Assembly (NCBI GenBank): GCA_017520155.1 | Contig: JAFXGR010000149.1 | Coordinates: forward strand, 1-33,850 | DNA from: Lachnospiraceae bacterium | GTDB lineage: Bacteria > Bacillota > Clostridia > Lachnospirales > Lachnospiraceae | Direction of reading: 5' to 3' | Length of the DNA stretch: 33,850 nt | Shown: positions 1 through 7,763 of the stretch, in pieces | Layout: every line of letters starts with the position of its first letter | How positions within the stretch are numbered: position 1 is the first letter of the stretch | Made by a program: the position numbers and the translations under genes | The notes under the pieces: generated by a model | What the model saw: only the letters and a program-made list of their open reading frames with translations | The model's database searches: none | What the model was told of the DNA's origin: nothing

Positions 1-213
1 ACGACGTTCGGTAATGAAGTGAGATGTTATGATGCTGAACGTACCATATGTGATTTGCTACGTTCCAGAAACCGTATGGATGAAGAAACAGTAATAAGTG
101 CGATAAAAAATTATGCGGCGTATAAAGATAAGGATTTACATCGTCTGGCTGCTTATGCAGAAAAGTTTAGAGTAAGCAAAATTTTGAAACAATATATGGA
201 GGTGTTGCTATGA
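1..213 (+). CDS. abiEi: AbiEi-type antitoxin, C-terminal fragment (cut by window edge)
   Basis: The reading frame is open from base 1, so the gene starts upstream of the window and only about 70 C-terminal residues are visible. The segment CYDAERTICDLLRSRNRMD matches the conserved C-terminal part of AbiEi-family (type IV) antitoxins, where a 'DxERTicDllR' stretch precedes a helical tail. In the known family AbiEi has an N-terminal winged helix that represses its own operon, and it counteracts the nucleotidyltransferase toxin AbiEii; that winged helix is not visible here. The stop codon overlaps the next start as ATGA, so the two genes are translationally coupled. This overlap and the identity of the partner make the call firm despite truncation. 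Confidence 0.82.
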   Translation, partial: TTFGNEVRCYDAERTICDLLRSRNRMDEETVISAIKNYAAYKDKDLHRLAAYAEKFRVSKILKQYMEVLL

Positions 214-1037
214 GTTCCAAGGCTATGAGTTTAAAAGGAAGAATAAAAAATTATGCGAAGAGTAATAACATAGCAGCCCAGGTAGTTCTCCAAAATTATA
301 TGTTTGAATGTTTCCTTGCAAGGTTATCAGTTTCCGAATATAGTGAGAAATTTGTTGTGAAGGGTGGAATATTGATAGCGGCTATTGTCGGATTGGACAC
401 CAGATCTACGATGGACTTAGACACCACGCTCCGTAATTTGCCGTTGACAGAGGAAAAAATCACAGAAGCAATTGATGCAATCTGTAAAATCGATATGAAA
501 GATGATGTTATATTTATAGTAAAGTCTATTGAGCCAATTCGCAAGGATGATATATATGGCGGGTATTGTGTTCGCTTGGACGCAGTATATGATACAATAG
601 TTACACCATTATTCATTGATGTTTCTATAGGAGATGTAATCACACCGGATGCAGTAAAATATGAGTTTAGCGGTATTTTCGATGAAGATATTCGAATTAG
701 TTTATGGGGATATAATATTGAGACGGTTATAGCGGAGAAAGTGGAGACAATTTTGCGTAGAGGTGTGTTTACCACAAGACCAAGAGATTATTATGATGTT
801 TACATACTTGGAACAACGCAGGAATATGATAAGGAAATTTATAAGGAAGCACTGAAAGCCACCGCAGAACATCGCGGAAGCATAGAACAGATTTCTGATG
901 TAGAGGGTATTTTGAAACAGATTTCAGAGAGTGATGATCTTAAGGACATGTGGAGAAAATATCAGAAGAAGTTCGCATATGCCAGTGATATTTCGTATGA
1001 GAATGTTTTGAAAGTGTTGAGGAAGATTGTACTTTAA
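210..1037 (+). CDS. abiEii: AbiEii/AbiGii-family nucleotidyltransferase toxin
   Basis: 275 residues, a usual length for AbiEii. The nucleotidyltransferase core is visible: KGG at residues 51-53 followed by STMDLD (about 66-71), giving the two metal-binding aspartates D69 and D71. A second conserved block, from IAEKVETIL to TRPRDYYDVYIL (about residues 174-197), is typical of the family. By family knowledge AbiEii is a nucleotidyltransferase toxin; characterised relatives modify tRNA or bind GTP, and phage infection can unleash growth arrest. It overlaps abiEi by 4 bp (ATGA), so the pair forms one operon. It is the only clear defence or plasmid-maintenance module here and sits next to housekeeping genes. 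Its promoter lies outside the window. Confidence 0.88.
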   Translation: MSSKAMSLKGRIKNYAKSNNIAAQVVLQNYMFECFLARLSVSEYSEKFVVKGGILIAAIVGLDTRSTMDLDTTLRNLPLTEEKITEAIDAICKIDMKDDVIFIVKSIEPIRKDDIYGGYCVRLDAVYDTIVTPLFIDVSIGDVITPDAVKYEFSGIFDEDIRISLWGYNIETVIAEKVETILRRGVFTTRPRDYYDVYILGTTQEYDKEIYKEALKATAEHRGSIEQISDVEGILKQISESDDLKDMWRKYQKKFAYASDISYENVLKVLRKIVL

Positions 1038-1042
1038 AATTC

Positions 1043-1085
1043 ATAGTAGTAGGAATTTTCGATTTACTACGATTTTTACTACTAT
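1043..1085 (+). terminator. Inverted repeat after abiEii, possible weak terminator
   Basis: Nine-base arms ATAGTAGTA (1043-1051) and TACTACTAT (1077-1085) are perfectly complementary and enclose 25 bases that hold another TACTAC. There is no T-run after the right arm, so this is either a weak terminator or an unrelated repeat. Confidence 0.3.
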
Positions 1086-1110
1086 TAGATCGCAACAACT
1101 TGCAAAAATA

Positions 1111-1119
1111 TGCTATAAT
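1111..1119 (+). promoter_or_regulatory. Candidate extended -10 promoter for the phosphatase gene
   Basis: TGC-TATAAT is a perfect -10 hexamer with the TG extension, about 105 bases before the start codon of the downstream phosphatase. No good -35 box lies 17 bases upstream, which extended -10 promoters can tolerate. Confidence 0.45.
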
Positions 1120-1223
1120 TTGCCCAGTGACCGAAATTTTGAGGAAAAATATAACTGCCTGGAAGTGCCTTAAAAACTGGCTAAAATACGGCATTTCTTG
1201 GTAAATCAAGGAAGGAAAATACA

Positions 1224-1688
1224 ATGATAAAAGTTCTTTTCATTTGCCACGGCAACATATGCCGAAGTACCATGGCTGAATCAGTGTTCACACAGATGGT
1301 AAAAGATCATCATGTGGAGCATTTATTTGAAATAAATTCTGCGGCTACCAGTAGGGAGGAAATCGGAAATCCTCCCCATTATGGAACCGTTAATAAACTT
1401 CGTCAAATGGGAATTCCCGTAATTCCCCATCGGGCAGTGCAAATGACGAAAGAGGATTATCAGTATTATGATTATCTTATTGGCATGGATACAGCCAATA
1501 TCCGCAATATGAATCGCATTGCAGGAAGTGATCAAGAACAAAAAATATATAAACTGTTATCCTTTGCAGGCAGCGGGCGGGATGTGGCAGATCCCTGGTA
1601 TACCGGAGACTTTGATGCTACCTATAACGATGTTACTGCTGGGTGTGAAGGCTTTTTAAATGAATTAAAAAAACAAGGTAAACTGTAG
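1224..1688 (+). CDS. Low-molecular-weight protein-tyrosine-phosphatase
   Basis: 154 residues, the normal length of the LMW-PTP family. The catalytic P-loop C-x5-R is at the N-terminus (CHGNICRS, nucleophile C8 and R14), and the general-acid DPWY motif is at residues 123-126, as expected for the class. Such enzymes dephosphorylate phosphotyrosine on cytoplasmic proteins. In Gram-positives they are linked to capsule synthesis or stress responses, but no capsule genes or tyrosine kinase lie nearby, so the substrate cannot be guessed. An AAGGAAGG-like ribosome binding site precedes the ATG. The next gene, tldD, follows after about 107 bases that contain an 8-bp inverted repeat (TGACATAG 1735-1742 with CTATGTCA 1760-1767). 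Confidence 0.9.
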   Translation: MIKVLFICHGNICRSTMAESVFTQMVKDHHVEHLFEINSAATSREEIGNPPHYGTVNKLRQMGIPVIPHRAVQMTKEDYQYYDYLIGMDTANIRNMNRIAGSDQEQKIYKLLSFAGSGRDVADPWYTGDFDATYNDVTAGCEGFLNELKKQGKL

Positions 1689-1795
1689 GAAAAACAAAAG
1701 CAATTACAGGAGTAAAAGCTTTCAAGAAATATTTTGACATAGATGCCAAAGGAGAAAAACTATGTCATAAGAGAGAAATAGAAAGAGGAAAAACA

Positions 1796-3175
1796 ATGAT
1801 TTCAACAACAATTTTAAAAGAGGTACTTTATCAAGCGCTGTCTACCGGAGCAGATTTTGCTGAGGTATTTGTGGAAAATACTAAAGAAAATGTGATTAAT
1901 ATGATAGATTCTAAGGTACAGACCATTAACGATAAAGTCATTTCCGGTGTGGGAATTCGAATTTTTAAGGGAACACGGTCTGTTTCCGGCTCTGTATCCT
2001 CCTTAAAAAGAGAGGATTTATTGGCTTGTGCAGCTAAAGTAGCATCTGCCATGGATGGACTAAGAGAGGGAAAAGAGATTATCTTACGAGAGAGAATATT
2101 TGGAGATATCCATCCCATTATGGTGGTACCTTCTACAACAGAAAAAAGCTATAAAGCAGAATTGTTAAAAAGAGGATATTTTGCGGCAAAGGAATATCAT
2201 AAGGATATTGCCCAGGTAAGTGCCAGCCTTTTAGATGTGGATCACAATATTCTTATTGCCAACAGCGAGGGTTTACTTACCAGAGATCGTCAGATTCGTA
2301 CCAGAATGTCTATTTCTGCTATTGCCAGTAAAAATGGGGAAAATCAGACCGGCTCCCATAATCCGGGAAAACGTATGGGCTTAGAATTATTTGAGGAAAT
2401 AGATCCAAAGGATATTGGGGAAGAAGCGGCCAGACAGGCCATTACTATGATCAATGCAGGATATATTAAAGGTGGGAAAATGCCGGTAGCGATTGAAAAT
2501 GGCTTTGGGGGAGTAATTTTCCATGAAGCCTGCGGTCGCTCCTTGGAGGCAGCAGCAGTAGCTATTGGGCAGTCTCAATTTGCAGGAAAGATTGGGCAGC
2601 AGATAGCCTCTTCCAAGGTTACTGCCATTGATGACGGAACAATTCCTAATGCTTGGGGGTCTATTAATGTGGATGATGAGGGAAATCCTTCCCAGAGAAA
2701 AGTATTGATTGAGAAGGGGATTTTAAAAGATTACATGATTGATAATCTTAACGGACGCCGTATGGGAAGAAAGGGAAATGGTTCTTGCCGCCGTCAAAGC
2801 TATCAGTATGCGCCAACCTCACGAATGACTAATACCTTTATTGATAACGGAACGGATAAAAATGAAGATATTATTAAATCCATTGAATATGGTCTTTATG
2901 CAAAAAAAATGGGCGGAGGTTCCGTAAATCCGGCAACAGGAAGCTTTAACTTTGTAGTTACCGAAGGCTATGTAGTGAGAAATGGAGAGATTTGTGAGGC
3001 AGTACGAGGAGCCAGTTTAATTGGTAAGGGTTCCGATATTTTAATGGATATTGATATGGTTGGACAAAATCTGGACAGAGGACAGGGGATGTGCGGAGCT
3101 TCCAGCGGAAGTATTCCCACGGATGTGGGCCAGCCTTTGCTTAGGGTATCCTCCATTACCGTTGGCGGAAGATAA
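1796..3175 (+). CDS. tldD: TldD-type peptidase subunit (TldD/PmbA family) with altered zinc motif
   Basis: 459 residues, full length for TldD. Together with TldE (PmbA) it forms a heterodimeric zinc protease; in E. coli it matures microcin B17 and degrades unfolded peptides. The glycine-rich C-terminal half is well conserved, with YAPTSRMTNTFI, GGGSVNPATGSFNF and the terminal GQGMCG segment that supplies a zinc-ligand cysteine in E. coli TldD. The family HExxxH motif reads HEACGR here (H243, E244, R248; codons 2522-2539), so the second zinc-ligand histidine is arginine. The reading frame is otherwise intact, so this is not an obvious pseudogene. Start: ATG with GAAAGAGGAAAAACA upstream. Its partner pmbA follows after 75 bases. 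Confidence 0.9.
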   Translation: MISTTILKEVLYQALSTGADFAEVFVENTKENVINMIDSKVQTINDKVISGVGIRIFKGTRSVSGSVSSLKREDLLACAAKVASAMDGLREGKEIILRERIFGDIHPIMVVPSTTEKSYKAELLKRGYFAAKEYHKDIAQVSASLLDVDHNILIANSEGLLTRDRQIRTRMSISAIASKNGENQTGSHNPGKRMGLELFEEIDPKDIGEEAARQAITMINAGYIKGGKMPVAIENGFGGVIFHEACGRSLEAAAVAIGQSQFAGKIGQQIASSKVTAIDDGTIPNAWGSINVDDEGNPSQRKVLIEKGILKDYMIDNLNGRRMGRKGNGSCRRQSYQYAPTSRMTNTFIDNGTDKNEDIIKSIEYGLYAKKMGGGSVNPATGSFNFVVTEGYVVRNGEICEAVRGASLIGKGSDILMDIDMVGQNLDRGQGMCGASSGSIPTDVGQPLLRVSSITVGGR

Positions 3176-3250
3176 GAGTACAGGATTAAGTGTTTAACTA
3201 AGTAAGAAAAGGCTTAGAGAAAATAAATTAGAAAGTATAGAGAGAATAAG

Positions 3251-4600
3251 ATGAAATATACAGAGTTTAAAGAGCTTGTAATCAAAAAAGCAAAGGAAGC
3301 ACAGCTTTCGGAGTACGAATTGTATTATATGGAATCAGAAGATATCAGTGCAGAAGCCTCAATGCATGAACTTACTAAATTTTCCACAGAAGATAACAGG
3401 GGAGCTTGTTTCCGTTGTATTTATCAAGGGAAAATGGGATATGCTTCCACAGAACTTTTTACCAGAGAGGAGGCTCAAAGACTGGTTTTAGATGCAATGG
3501 AAAATGCTGCAGTGATTGAGTCAGAGGATAAGGTATTTATCTACCATGGTGCATATAACTATGAAAAAATAGAAGAAAAAGAGACTACAGTTCCTCAGGC
3601 AAAAGATTTGGTAAATCTTTGCTTAACGCTGGAAAAAGGATTTTTTGAACAGGATGAAAGGGTACTGGAGGGGTCTATGGCAGGAGTAGGTTATGGAAAG
3701 GTTAAGGTTGCCCTTTGCAATTCCAAAGGACTGGATTTATCCCATTCCTATAATTATTCCCAGCTGGCAGCTGTTGTATCGGTAAAAGAGGGGGAGGAAG
3801 TTTACAACGGTTATAAGATAGTCACCGAAGATTTTAACAATTTTAACGTAGATTTACTGGCACAAGAAACAGTAGATAAGGTAGTAAAGACCATTGGTGC
3901 CGATACGGTGGAAAGCGGAACCTATGATTTGATTTTTTCTTCGGAAATGATGGCTACCATGTTATCCACCTTCTTTACTGCTTTTTCGGCAGATGCAGCA
4001 AGAAGAGGCTTATCTTTATTAAAGGGAAAAGAAGGAGAGCAGGTTGCCTCTGCAAAGGTTACGATTGTGGATGATCCTTTTTATTCAGAATCCTTTATTA
4101 AGATGCCCTTTGACGGGGAAGGGGTAGCAACCTATCGAAAGAAAGTAATAGAAGAGGGAAAATTAATTACGCTGCTCCATAATCTTACTACAGCTTACGA
4201 AGCAGGAGTGGCCTCCACAGGAAATGGAAGAAAATTGAATTATTCCTCCGGAGTAAATGTACTTCCTTATAACTTCCTGCTGGCAGCAGGAGAGGCCGGA
4301 GAAAAAGAGGAAGTGTTTAAAGCAGTAGGAAAGGGAATTTATATTACTGCACTTAACGGACTTCATGCAGGAGCCAATCCGGCAACCGGTGATTTTTCCT
4401 TATCTGCAGAGGGTTTCTTAGTGGAAGAAGGAAAGCAGAAAAGGCCGGTAAAAAACTTTACCGTATCCGGGAATTTTTATGAGCTGCTGCAGAAAATCAC
4501 CTTAGTAGGAAGTGATGTAAAGCTGAATAATCCTGAGGGAGGCGTTTGTTTTGGAGCCCCTACTACCGTAGTAAAAGAAATTTCAGTAGCAGGAAAATAG
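3251..4600 (+). CDS. pmbA: TldE/PmbA-type peptidase subunit
   Basis: 449 residues, matching the TldE (PmbA) half of the TldD/TldE protease. It lacks the HExxxH motif, as expected for the non-catalytic partner, and shows the shared C-terminal pattern ITALNGLHAGANPATGDFSLSAEGF followed by FTVSGNFYELL and a closing GAPTTVVKEISVAGK. It lies directly after tldD on the same strand with no promoter or terminator visible in the 75-base gap, so the two are almost certainly co-transcribed and form one complex. No client peptide, such as a bacteriocin or RiPP precursor, is visible nearby. It ends convergently with the MATE gene, with only 37 bases between them. Confidence 0.92.
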   Translation: MKYTEFKELVIKKAKEAQLSEYELYYMESEDISAEASMHELTKFSTEDNRGACFRCIYQGKMGYASTELFTREEAQRLVLDAMENAAVIESEDKVFIYHGAYNYEKIEEKETTVPQAKDLVNLCLTLEKGFFEQDERVLEGSMAGVGYGKVKVALCNSKGLDLSHSYNYSQLAAVVSVKEGEEVYNGYKIVTEDFNNFNVDLLAQETVDKVVKTIGADTVESGTYDLIFSSEMMATMLSTFFTAFSADAARRGLSLLKGKEGEQVASAKVTIVDDPFYSESFIKMPFDGEGVATYRKKVIEEGKLITLLHNLTTAYEAGVASTGNGRKLNYSSGVNVLPYNFLLAAGEAGEKEEVFKAVGKGIYITALNGLHAGANPATGDFSLSAEGFLVEEGKQKRPVKNFTVSGNFYELLQKITLVGSDVKLNNPEGGVCFGAPTTVVKEISVAGK

Positions 4601-4637
4601 GAAAAGCACGATTAAGAAAAATCTCTGGTAATATTTT

Positions 4638-5981
4638 TCAGCCATTTTTTACTTTGATAAGCTTCCACACCCAGGGCAGTTTAACAAATTCATCGGTGCA
4701 TAAAAGAAGGTAGACTAAAAGAGGAGGAAGCTTCCATACAAAGGCAGCGAAAAGTCCCAAGGGAACGGCATAAACCCACATATCAATAATGTCGCAGATA
4801 AGGCCAAAGCGGCTGTCTCCTCCTGCACGAAAGATTCCGTTGATTAGGGTTCCGTTAAGAGCACCTCCCATAATATAAATACAGTTAATATAAAGCATAC
4901 TCTTTAGGTAAAGGGAGGCCTGAGAAGACAGGTCGGTAAGCTGAAGAACAAGGGGAGTGATGAGAAAAATAATAAATCCTCCCAGAATACCGGTAATCAT
5001 CACTAAAATTAAAGCGCGGCGGGAGTCTTCTTCCGCCTCTTTTAATTTGCCTGCACCTAAATCCTTTCCAATATAAATTCCTGTAGAGCCGGCAACGGCA
5101 TAACAAAATACGGCACCAAAATTGCGAACTACGGTAACGATGGAATTGGCAGCCACTAAATCAGAGCTGATGTGCCCCATAATAGCCGTATAAATGGAAA
5201 AGGCCACACCCCAGATAAGGCAGTTTCCCAAAGCCGGCAGGGAAAGATGAATAAAGTCATGCATAAGAAGAGGATGTTTTTCCCCAAGTTTTCTCAGATT
5301 TAGGGAGATATATTTCTCTTTATGGGAAATTATGATACAAAGGATAAATTGGATAAATCTTGAAATTGCGGTGGCCAAGGCAACACCGGCAACTCCCATT
5401 TTGGGAAGTCCCAAAAAGCCAAAAATAAGCAAAGCATTCAGGCTGATATTTAAGAGGAAGGTAAAGATATTAACAGCAGTACAAATCTTAACCTTTTCAA
5501 TACTGCGTAAAGTATAAAAATATGTTTCGGAAATGCCCCAGAATAAATGGCTCATACCTAAAATTCTAAGGTAAGAAGAGCCCAAGGCAATTAAATGGGA
5601 ATCACTGGTATAAAATCCCATCATGACTTGAGGAAAAAATAGGGAGGGCAAAGCAAAAATCAGGGAGGCAGAAAGGGTAAAACGAAAAGCGATGTTTTGT
5701 ACTCGTTCAATAGTCAAAACATCTTTTTTACCCCAATACTGAGAGCTTAGCATGGATACTCCGGAACCTAATCCCACAAATATAGTCAGGAGAATATTGG
5801 AATACTGGGAGGCAAGGGAAACTGCGGAAATGGCATCCTGGCCTACAGCATTTAACATAATAACGTCAGCAGAGCTGACAGCAGAATTAAATATATTTTG
5901 AATAACAATAGGTAACGTCAGGCGGATAATATATCCATAAGCCCGGCGTTCTTTTTCGTTTTTTACTAAAAGTGAGAGCAT
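4638..5981 (-). CDS. MATE-family multidrug efflux transporter
   Basis: A polytopic membrane protein of about 447 residues with two internally similar halves of six hydrophobic segments each, the MATE (NorM/DinF-like) layout. Typical features are LPIVIQNIFNSAVSSADVIM near the N-terminus, GLGSGVSMLSSQYWG, and the second-half equivalent YAVAGSTGIYIGKDLGAG. MATE proteins export cationic drugs or metabolites using Na+ or H+ gradients; the substrate cannot be told from sequence. I chose the ATG at 5979-5981 because GGAGG lies 5 bases upstream of it (5987-5991). An in-frame ATG 48 bases further upstream (to 6029) has no such site. It is divergent from the PadR gene, which may control it. Confidence 0.9.
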   Translation of the reverse strand: MLSLLVKNEKERRAYGYIIRLTLPIVIQNIFNSAVSSADVIMLNAVGQDAISAVSLASQYSNILLTIFVGLGSGVSMLSSQYWGKKDVLTIERVQNIAFRFTLSASLIFALPSLFFPQVMMGFYTSDSHLIALGSSYLRILGMSHLFWGISETYFYTLRSIEKVKICTAVNIFTFLLNISLNALLIFGFLGLPKMGVAGVALATAISRFIQFILCIIISHKEKYISLNLRKLGEKHPLLMHDFIHLSLPALGNCLIWGVAFSIYTAIMGHISSDLVAANSIVTVVRNFGAVFCYAVAGSTGIYIGKDLGAGKLKEAEEDSRRALILVMITGILGGFIIFLITPLVLQLTDLSSQASLYLKSMLYINCIYIMGGALNGTLINGIFRAGGDSRFGLICDIIDMWVYAVPLGLFAAFVWKLPPLLVYLLLCTDEFVKLPWVWKLIKVKNG

Positions 5982-5995
5982 AATATCCTCCATAT

Positions 5996-6059
5996 AAGTA
6001 GCCAATATAAGAGTATTAATTATTCCCATTTTAACATAAAAGTAAAATGATGGCTACTT
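5996..6059. repeat. Nine-bp inverted repeat in the MATE gene leader
   Basis: AAGTAGCCA (5996-6004) and TGGCTACTT (6051-6059) are perfect inverted copies 46 bases apart, just upstream of the MATE ribosome binding site. They could form a long-loop stem in the leader RNA or serve as a bipartite protein site. I do not recognise a known riboswitch. Confidence 0.4.
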
Positions 6060-6127
6060 TTCACACCTACGGGGCACCTGATGATTAGCAAAAGATATTT
6101 TTGATTCTTAAAAATTTATTAATAGTA

Positions 6128-6156
6128 TTGACGTATAATATTATACAGAATATAAT
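6128..6156 (+). promoter_or_regulatory. padR promoter (TTGACG-17-TATAAT)
   Basis: TTGACG at 6128-6133 and TATAAT at 6151-6156 with an exact 17-base spacer, about 65 bases upstream of the PadR start codon. The spacer is almost filled by a palindrome described separately, which argues for repression of this promoter. Confidence 0.75.
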
Positions 6157-6194
6157 AATTTCAAATATAATACTATACAACATATAATATAATT
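6133..6194. promoter_or_regulatory. Putative PadR operator array
   Basis: GTATAATATTATAC at 6133-6146 is a perfect 14-bp palindrome lying between the -35 and -10 boxes. ATATAATACTATAC at 6165-6178 matches it at 12 of 14 positions and starts exactly 32 bp (about three helical turns) downstream. A weaker copy begins near 6182. PadR proteins usually repress their own operons through AT-rich dyads, so this is a likely autoregulatory operator; the binding protein itself is inferred. Confidence 0.5.
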
Positions 6195-6222
6195 TGGAAT
6201 AAGATATAGAAGGAGGAAAGAA

Positions 6223-6543
6223 ATGGTTTTTAATACAGGAGCAGCATTGCTTGATGCCATTGTACTGGCAGCAGTTTCCAGAGAAGCAGAGGGAACCTAT
6301 GGATATAAGATAACCCTGGATGTAAGAGAAGCCCTGGAGGTTTCTGAATCTACTTTATATCCTGTACTGAGAAGATTATTAAAGGATGGATGTCTTGAAT
6401 CCTATGACAGGGAATTTGGAGGAAGAAACAGAAGATATTATAAGATTACGGAAGCAGGACGGGCTCAGCTTAATCTTTATACTTCAGAGTGGCTGATTTA
6501 TTCAAAAAAGATTACCGGCTTCTTTACGCCCTTGATAGAATAG
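6223..6543 (+). CDS. PadR-family transcriptional regulator
   Basis: 106 residues with one winged-helix domain: TYGYKITLDVREALEVSESTLYPVLRRLLKDGCLE is the recognition region, followed by the wing GGRNRRYYKITEAGRAQL. This is the compact PadR-s2 type with a short C-terminal helix for dimerisation. It leads a cluster with a DUF1700 membrane protein, a combination widespread in Bacillota and thought to respond to envelope stress. The promoter carries an AT-rich palindrome consistent with self-repression. A strong AGGAGG precedes the ATG by 8 bases. It is divergent from a MATE exporter, so joint control of both directions is possible but not shown. Confidence 0.92.
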   Translation: MVFNTGAALLDAIVLAAVSREAEGTYGYKITLDVREALEVSESTLYPVLRRLLKDGCLESYDREFGGRNRRYYKITEAGRAQLNLYTSEWLIYSKKITGFFTPLIE

Positions 6544-6601
6544 GAAACAAAAAGAACAGTGGAGAAAAATAAAGTATGGTAAGAAGCAGTAGGAGGAGAC
6601 A

Positions 6602-7366
6602 ATGAGAAAACAGGAATTTTTAGATAGCCTTGAGCAGTTTTTATGGGATCTTAAGGAAGAAGACAGAAGAGAAGCTATACAGTATTATATTGATTATTTT
6701 GAAGATGCAGGAATTTCAGAGGAACAGGATGTAATTGAAGAATTTGGAAGACCGGAAAAGGTAGCAGCCAGAATTAAAGTGGAAATGACAGAAGAACACA
6801 GCGAGTATTCAGAACAGGGATTTGAAGATATACGATTTGAAGAAAACAGCAGAACCATGCTTAAGCCTGCAGAAGATGCTTTTCAAAAGGAGGAATGGGA
6901 AACGGTAGGAGAAGATGTTATACAAAAGAAGGAGAAAAAAGAGAAGAAAAAGCTCAAGCCGGGAATCCTTATTTTGATTGTTGTTCTGGCCGTGTTTGCG
7001 GCCCCTGTTCTTCTTCCCTTAATTTTGGGAGCAGCTGCCTTATTGCTGGGACTTTTACTGGGAGCAATTGCATTAATAGGAAGTTTACTTCTTGGAGGAC
7101 TTGCAGTAATTTTATCCATTGCTCTGGGAGGATTGGCAGCAGGAGGGATTTTAATTGTCCATGGAATAATCCGGTTATTTACCCTTCCTGCCATGGGCGC
7201 TATTTCTCTGGGAGTGGGAAGCTTATTTTTTGCTGCAGGAATTATTGCAGCCTTGGCACTTATCTGGATGACATTAAATTTATTTCCGAAGGTCTTAAAA
7301 GGAACAAGGAATCTGTTTACCAAGCTTACACATAAAGGAGGGAAAAGGGATGAAGAGATTTTATAA
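6602..7366 (+). CDS. DUF1700-family (HAAS domain) membrane protein
   Basis: 254 residues. The N-terminal 60 or so residues (RKQEFLDSLEQFLWDL...YYIDYFEDAG...EEFGRPEKVA) form the HAAS/DUF1700 helical domain. An acidic linker and a lysine-rich stretch (about 109-119) follow, and then three or four Gly/Ala/Leu-rich membrane segments from about residue 121 to 226, ending in a basic cytoplasmic tail. DUF1700 proteins typically sit directly after PadR regulators and may signal with them, but the molecular function is unknown. AGGAGGAGACA precedes the ATG. The gene overlaps the next one by 17 bases. The antisense and alternate frames are long here only because of low-complexity codons. Confidence 0.88.
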   Translation: MRKQEFLDSLEQFLWDLKEEDRREAIQYYIDYFEDAGISEEQDVIEEFGRPEKVAARIKVEMTEEHSEYSEQGFEDIRFEENSRTMLKPAEDAFQKEEWETVGEDVIQKKEKKEKKKLKPGILILIVVLAVFAAPVLLPLILGAAALLLGLLLGAIALIGSLLLGGLAVILSIALGGLAAGGILIVHGIIRLFTLPAMGAISLGVGSLFFAAGIIAALALIWMTLNLFPKVLKGTRNLFTKLTHKGGKRDEEIL

Positions 7367-7598
7367 GATCAGCCTGATTACAGCCGCAATATTTGCTCTC
7401 ATAGGAGCAATGTCTATTTGTATTGGCTGGGCCATGGGAGGTTCTCTCCATGATTATAATCAAATAGGAATTTTTTATCATGATGGAGAATTAGAACTTT
7501 ATCCTGAATATAGAGAATTTGAAGATAGGGAAGACAGATGGGAAGAGAAGTGGGATCATCTGGAAGAACACCTAGAAAATCATTTTGGGGACCTGTAA
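7350..7598 (+). CDS. Small acidic single-pass membrane protein, possibly a shortened DUF4097-type partner
   Basis: 82 residues: a basic start (MKRFYK), one transmembrane helix (about residues 7-30, ending GWAMGGSL) and a strongly acidic tail with many Glu/Asp and Trp. It overlaps the DUF1700 gene by 17 bases and has AAAGGAGGGAAAAGGG before its ATG, so it is probably translated. In related clusters PadR-DUF1700 is followed by a much longer DUF4097 protein whose N-terminus looks like this one. Here the frame stops after the tail and I see no beta-helix repeats downstream, so it may be a reduced version. This comparison is from memory of the cluster type, and the function is unknown. Confidence 0.68.
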   Translation: MKRFYKISLITAAIFALIGAMSICIGWAMGGSLHDYNQIGIFYHDGELELYPEYREFEDREDRWEEKWDHLEEHLENHFGDL

Positions 7599-7763
7599 GT
7601 GCTTAAGGAGATGATGAAAAAAATAACGGCTTATCAGAGGGAAGAGAATACCATAAGAATAGGCAAAAATAAAAATTTTGTGGCTAAAGGCAATTTAAAA
7701 TGAAATATTGCCTTACCATGATAAAGGCAGTAAATAATTACGAAAAAAGAATATAAAACAAGG

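Noticed and set aside
1735-1767. TTGACATAG...CTATGTCA before tldD as a promoter with operator
   Set aside because: The -35 is good, but no -10 box lies at a workable distance, so it is recorded only as an inverted repeat.
6065-6100. GGGGCACCTGATGATTAGC resembling part of a TPP riboswitch on the plus strand
   Set aside because: Only the ACCTGAT fragment matches; the CTGAGA core and the surrounding stems are missing and the downstream gene is a PadR regulator.
6883-7335. Long frames antisense to and out of phase with the DUF1700 gene
   Set aside because: They are shadows caused by repetitive Gly/Ala/Leu/Lys codons of the real gene; no start signals or domains.
7599-7703. Short frame continuing after the stop of the 82-residue membrane protein (about 30 codons from ATGATG at 7611)
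   Set aside because: Lysine-rich, no recognisable motif, ribosome binding site too close to the start, and nothing to suggest read-through.
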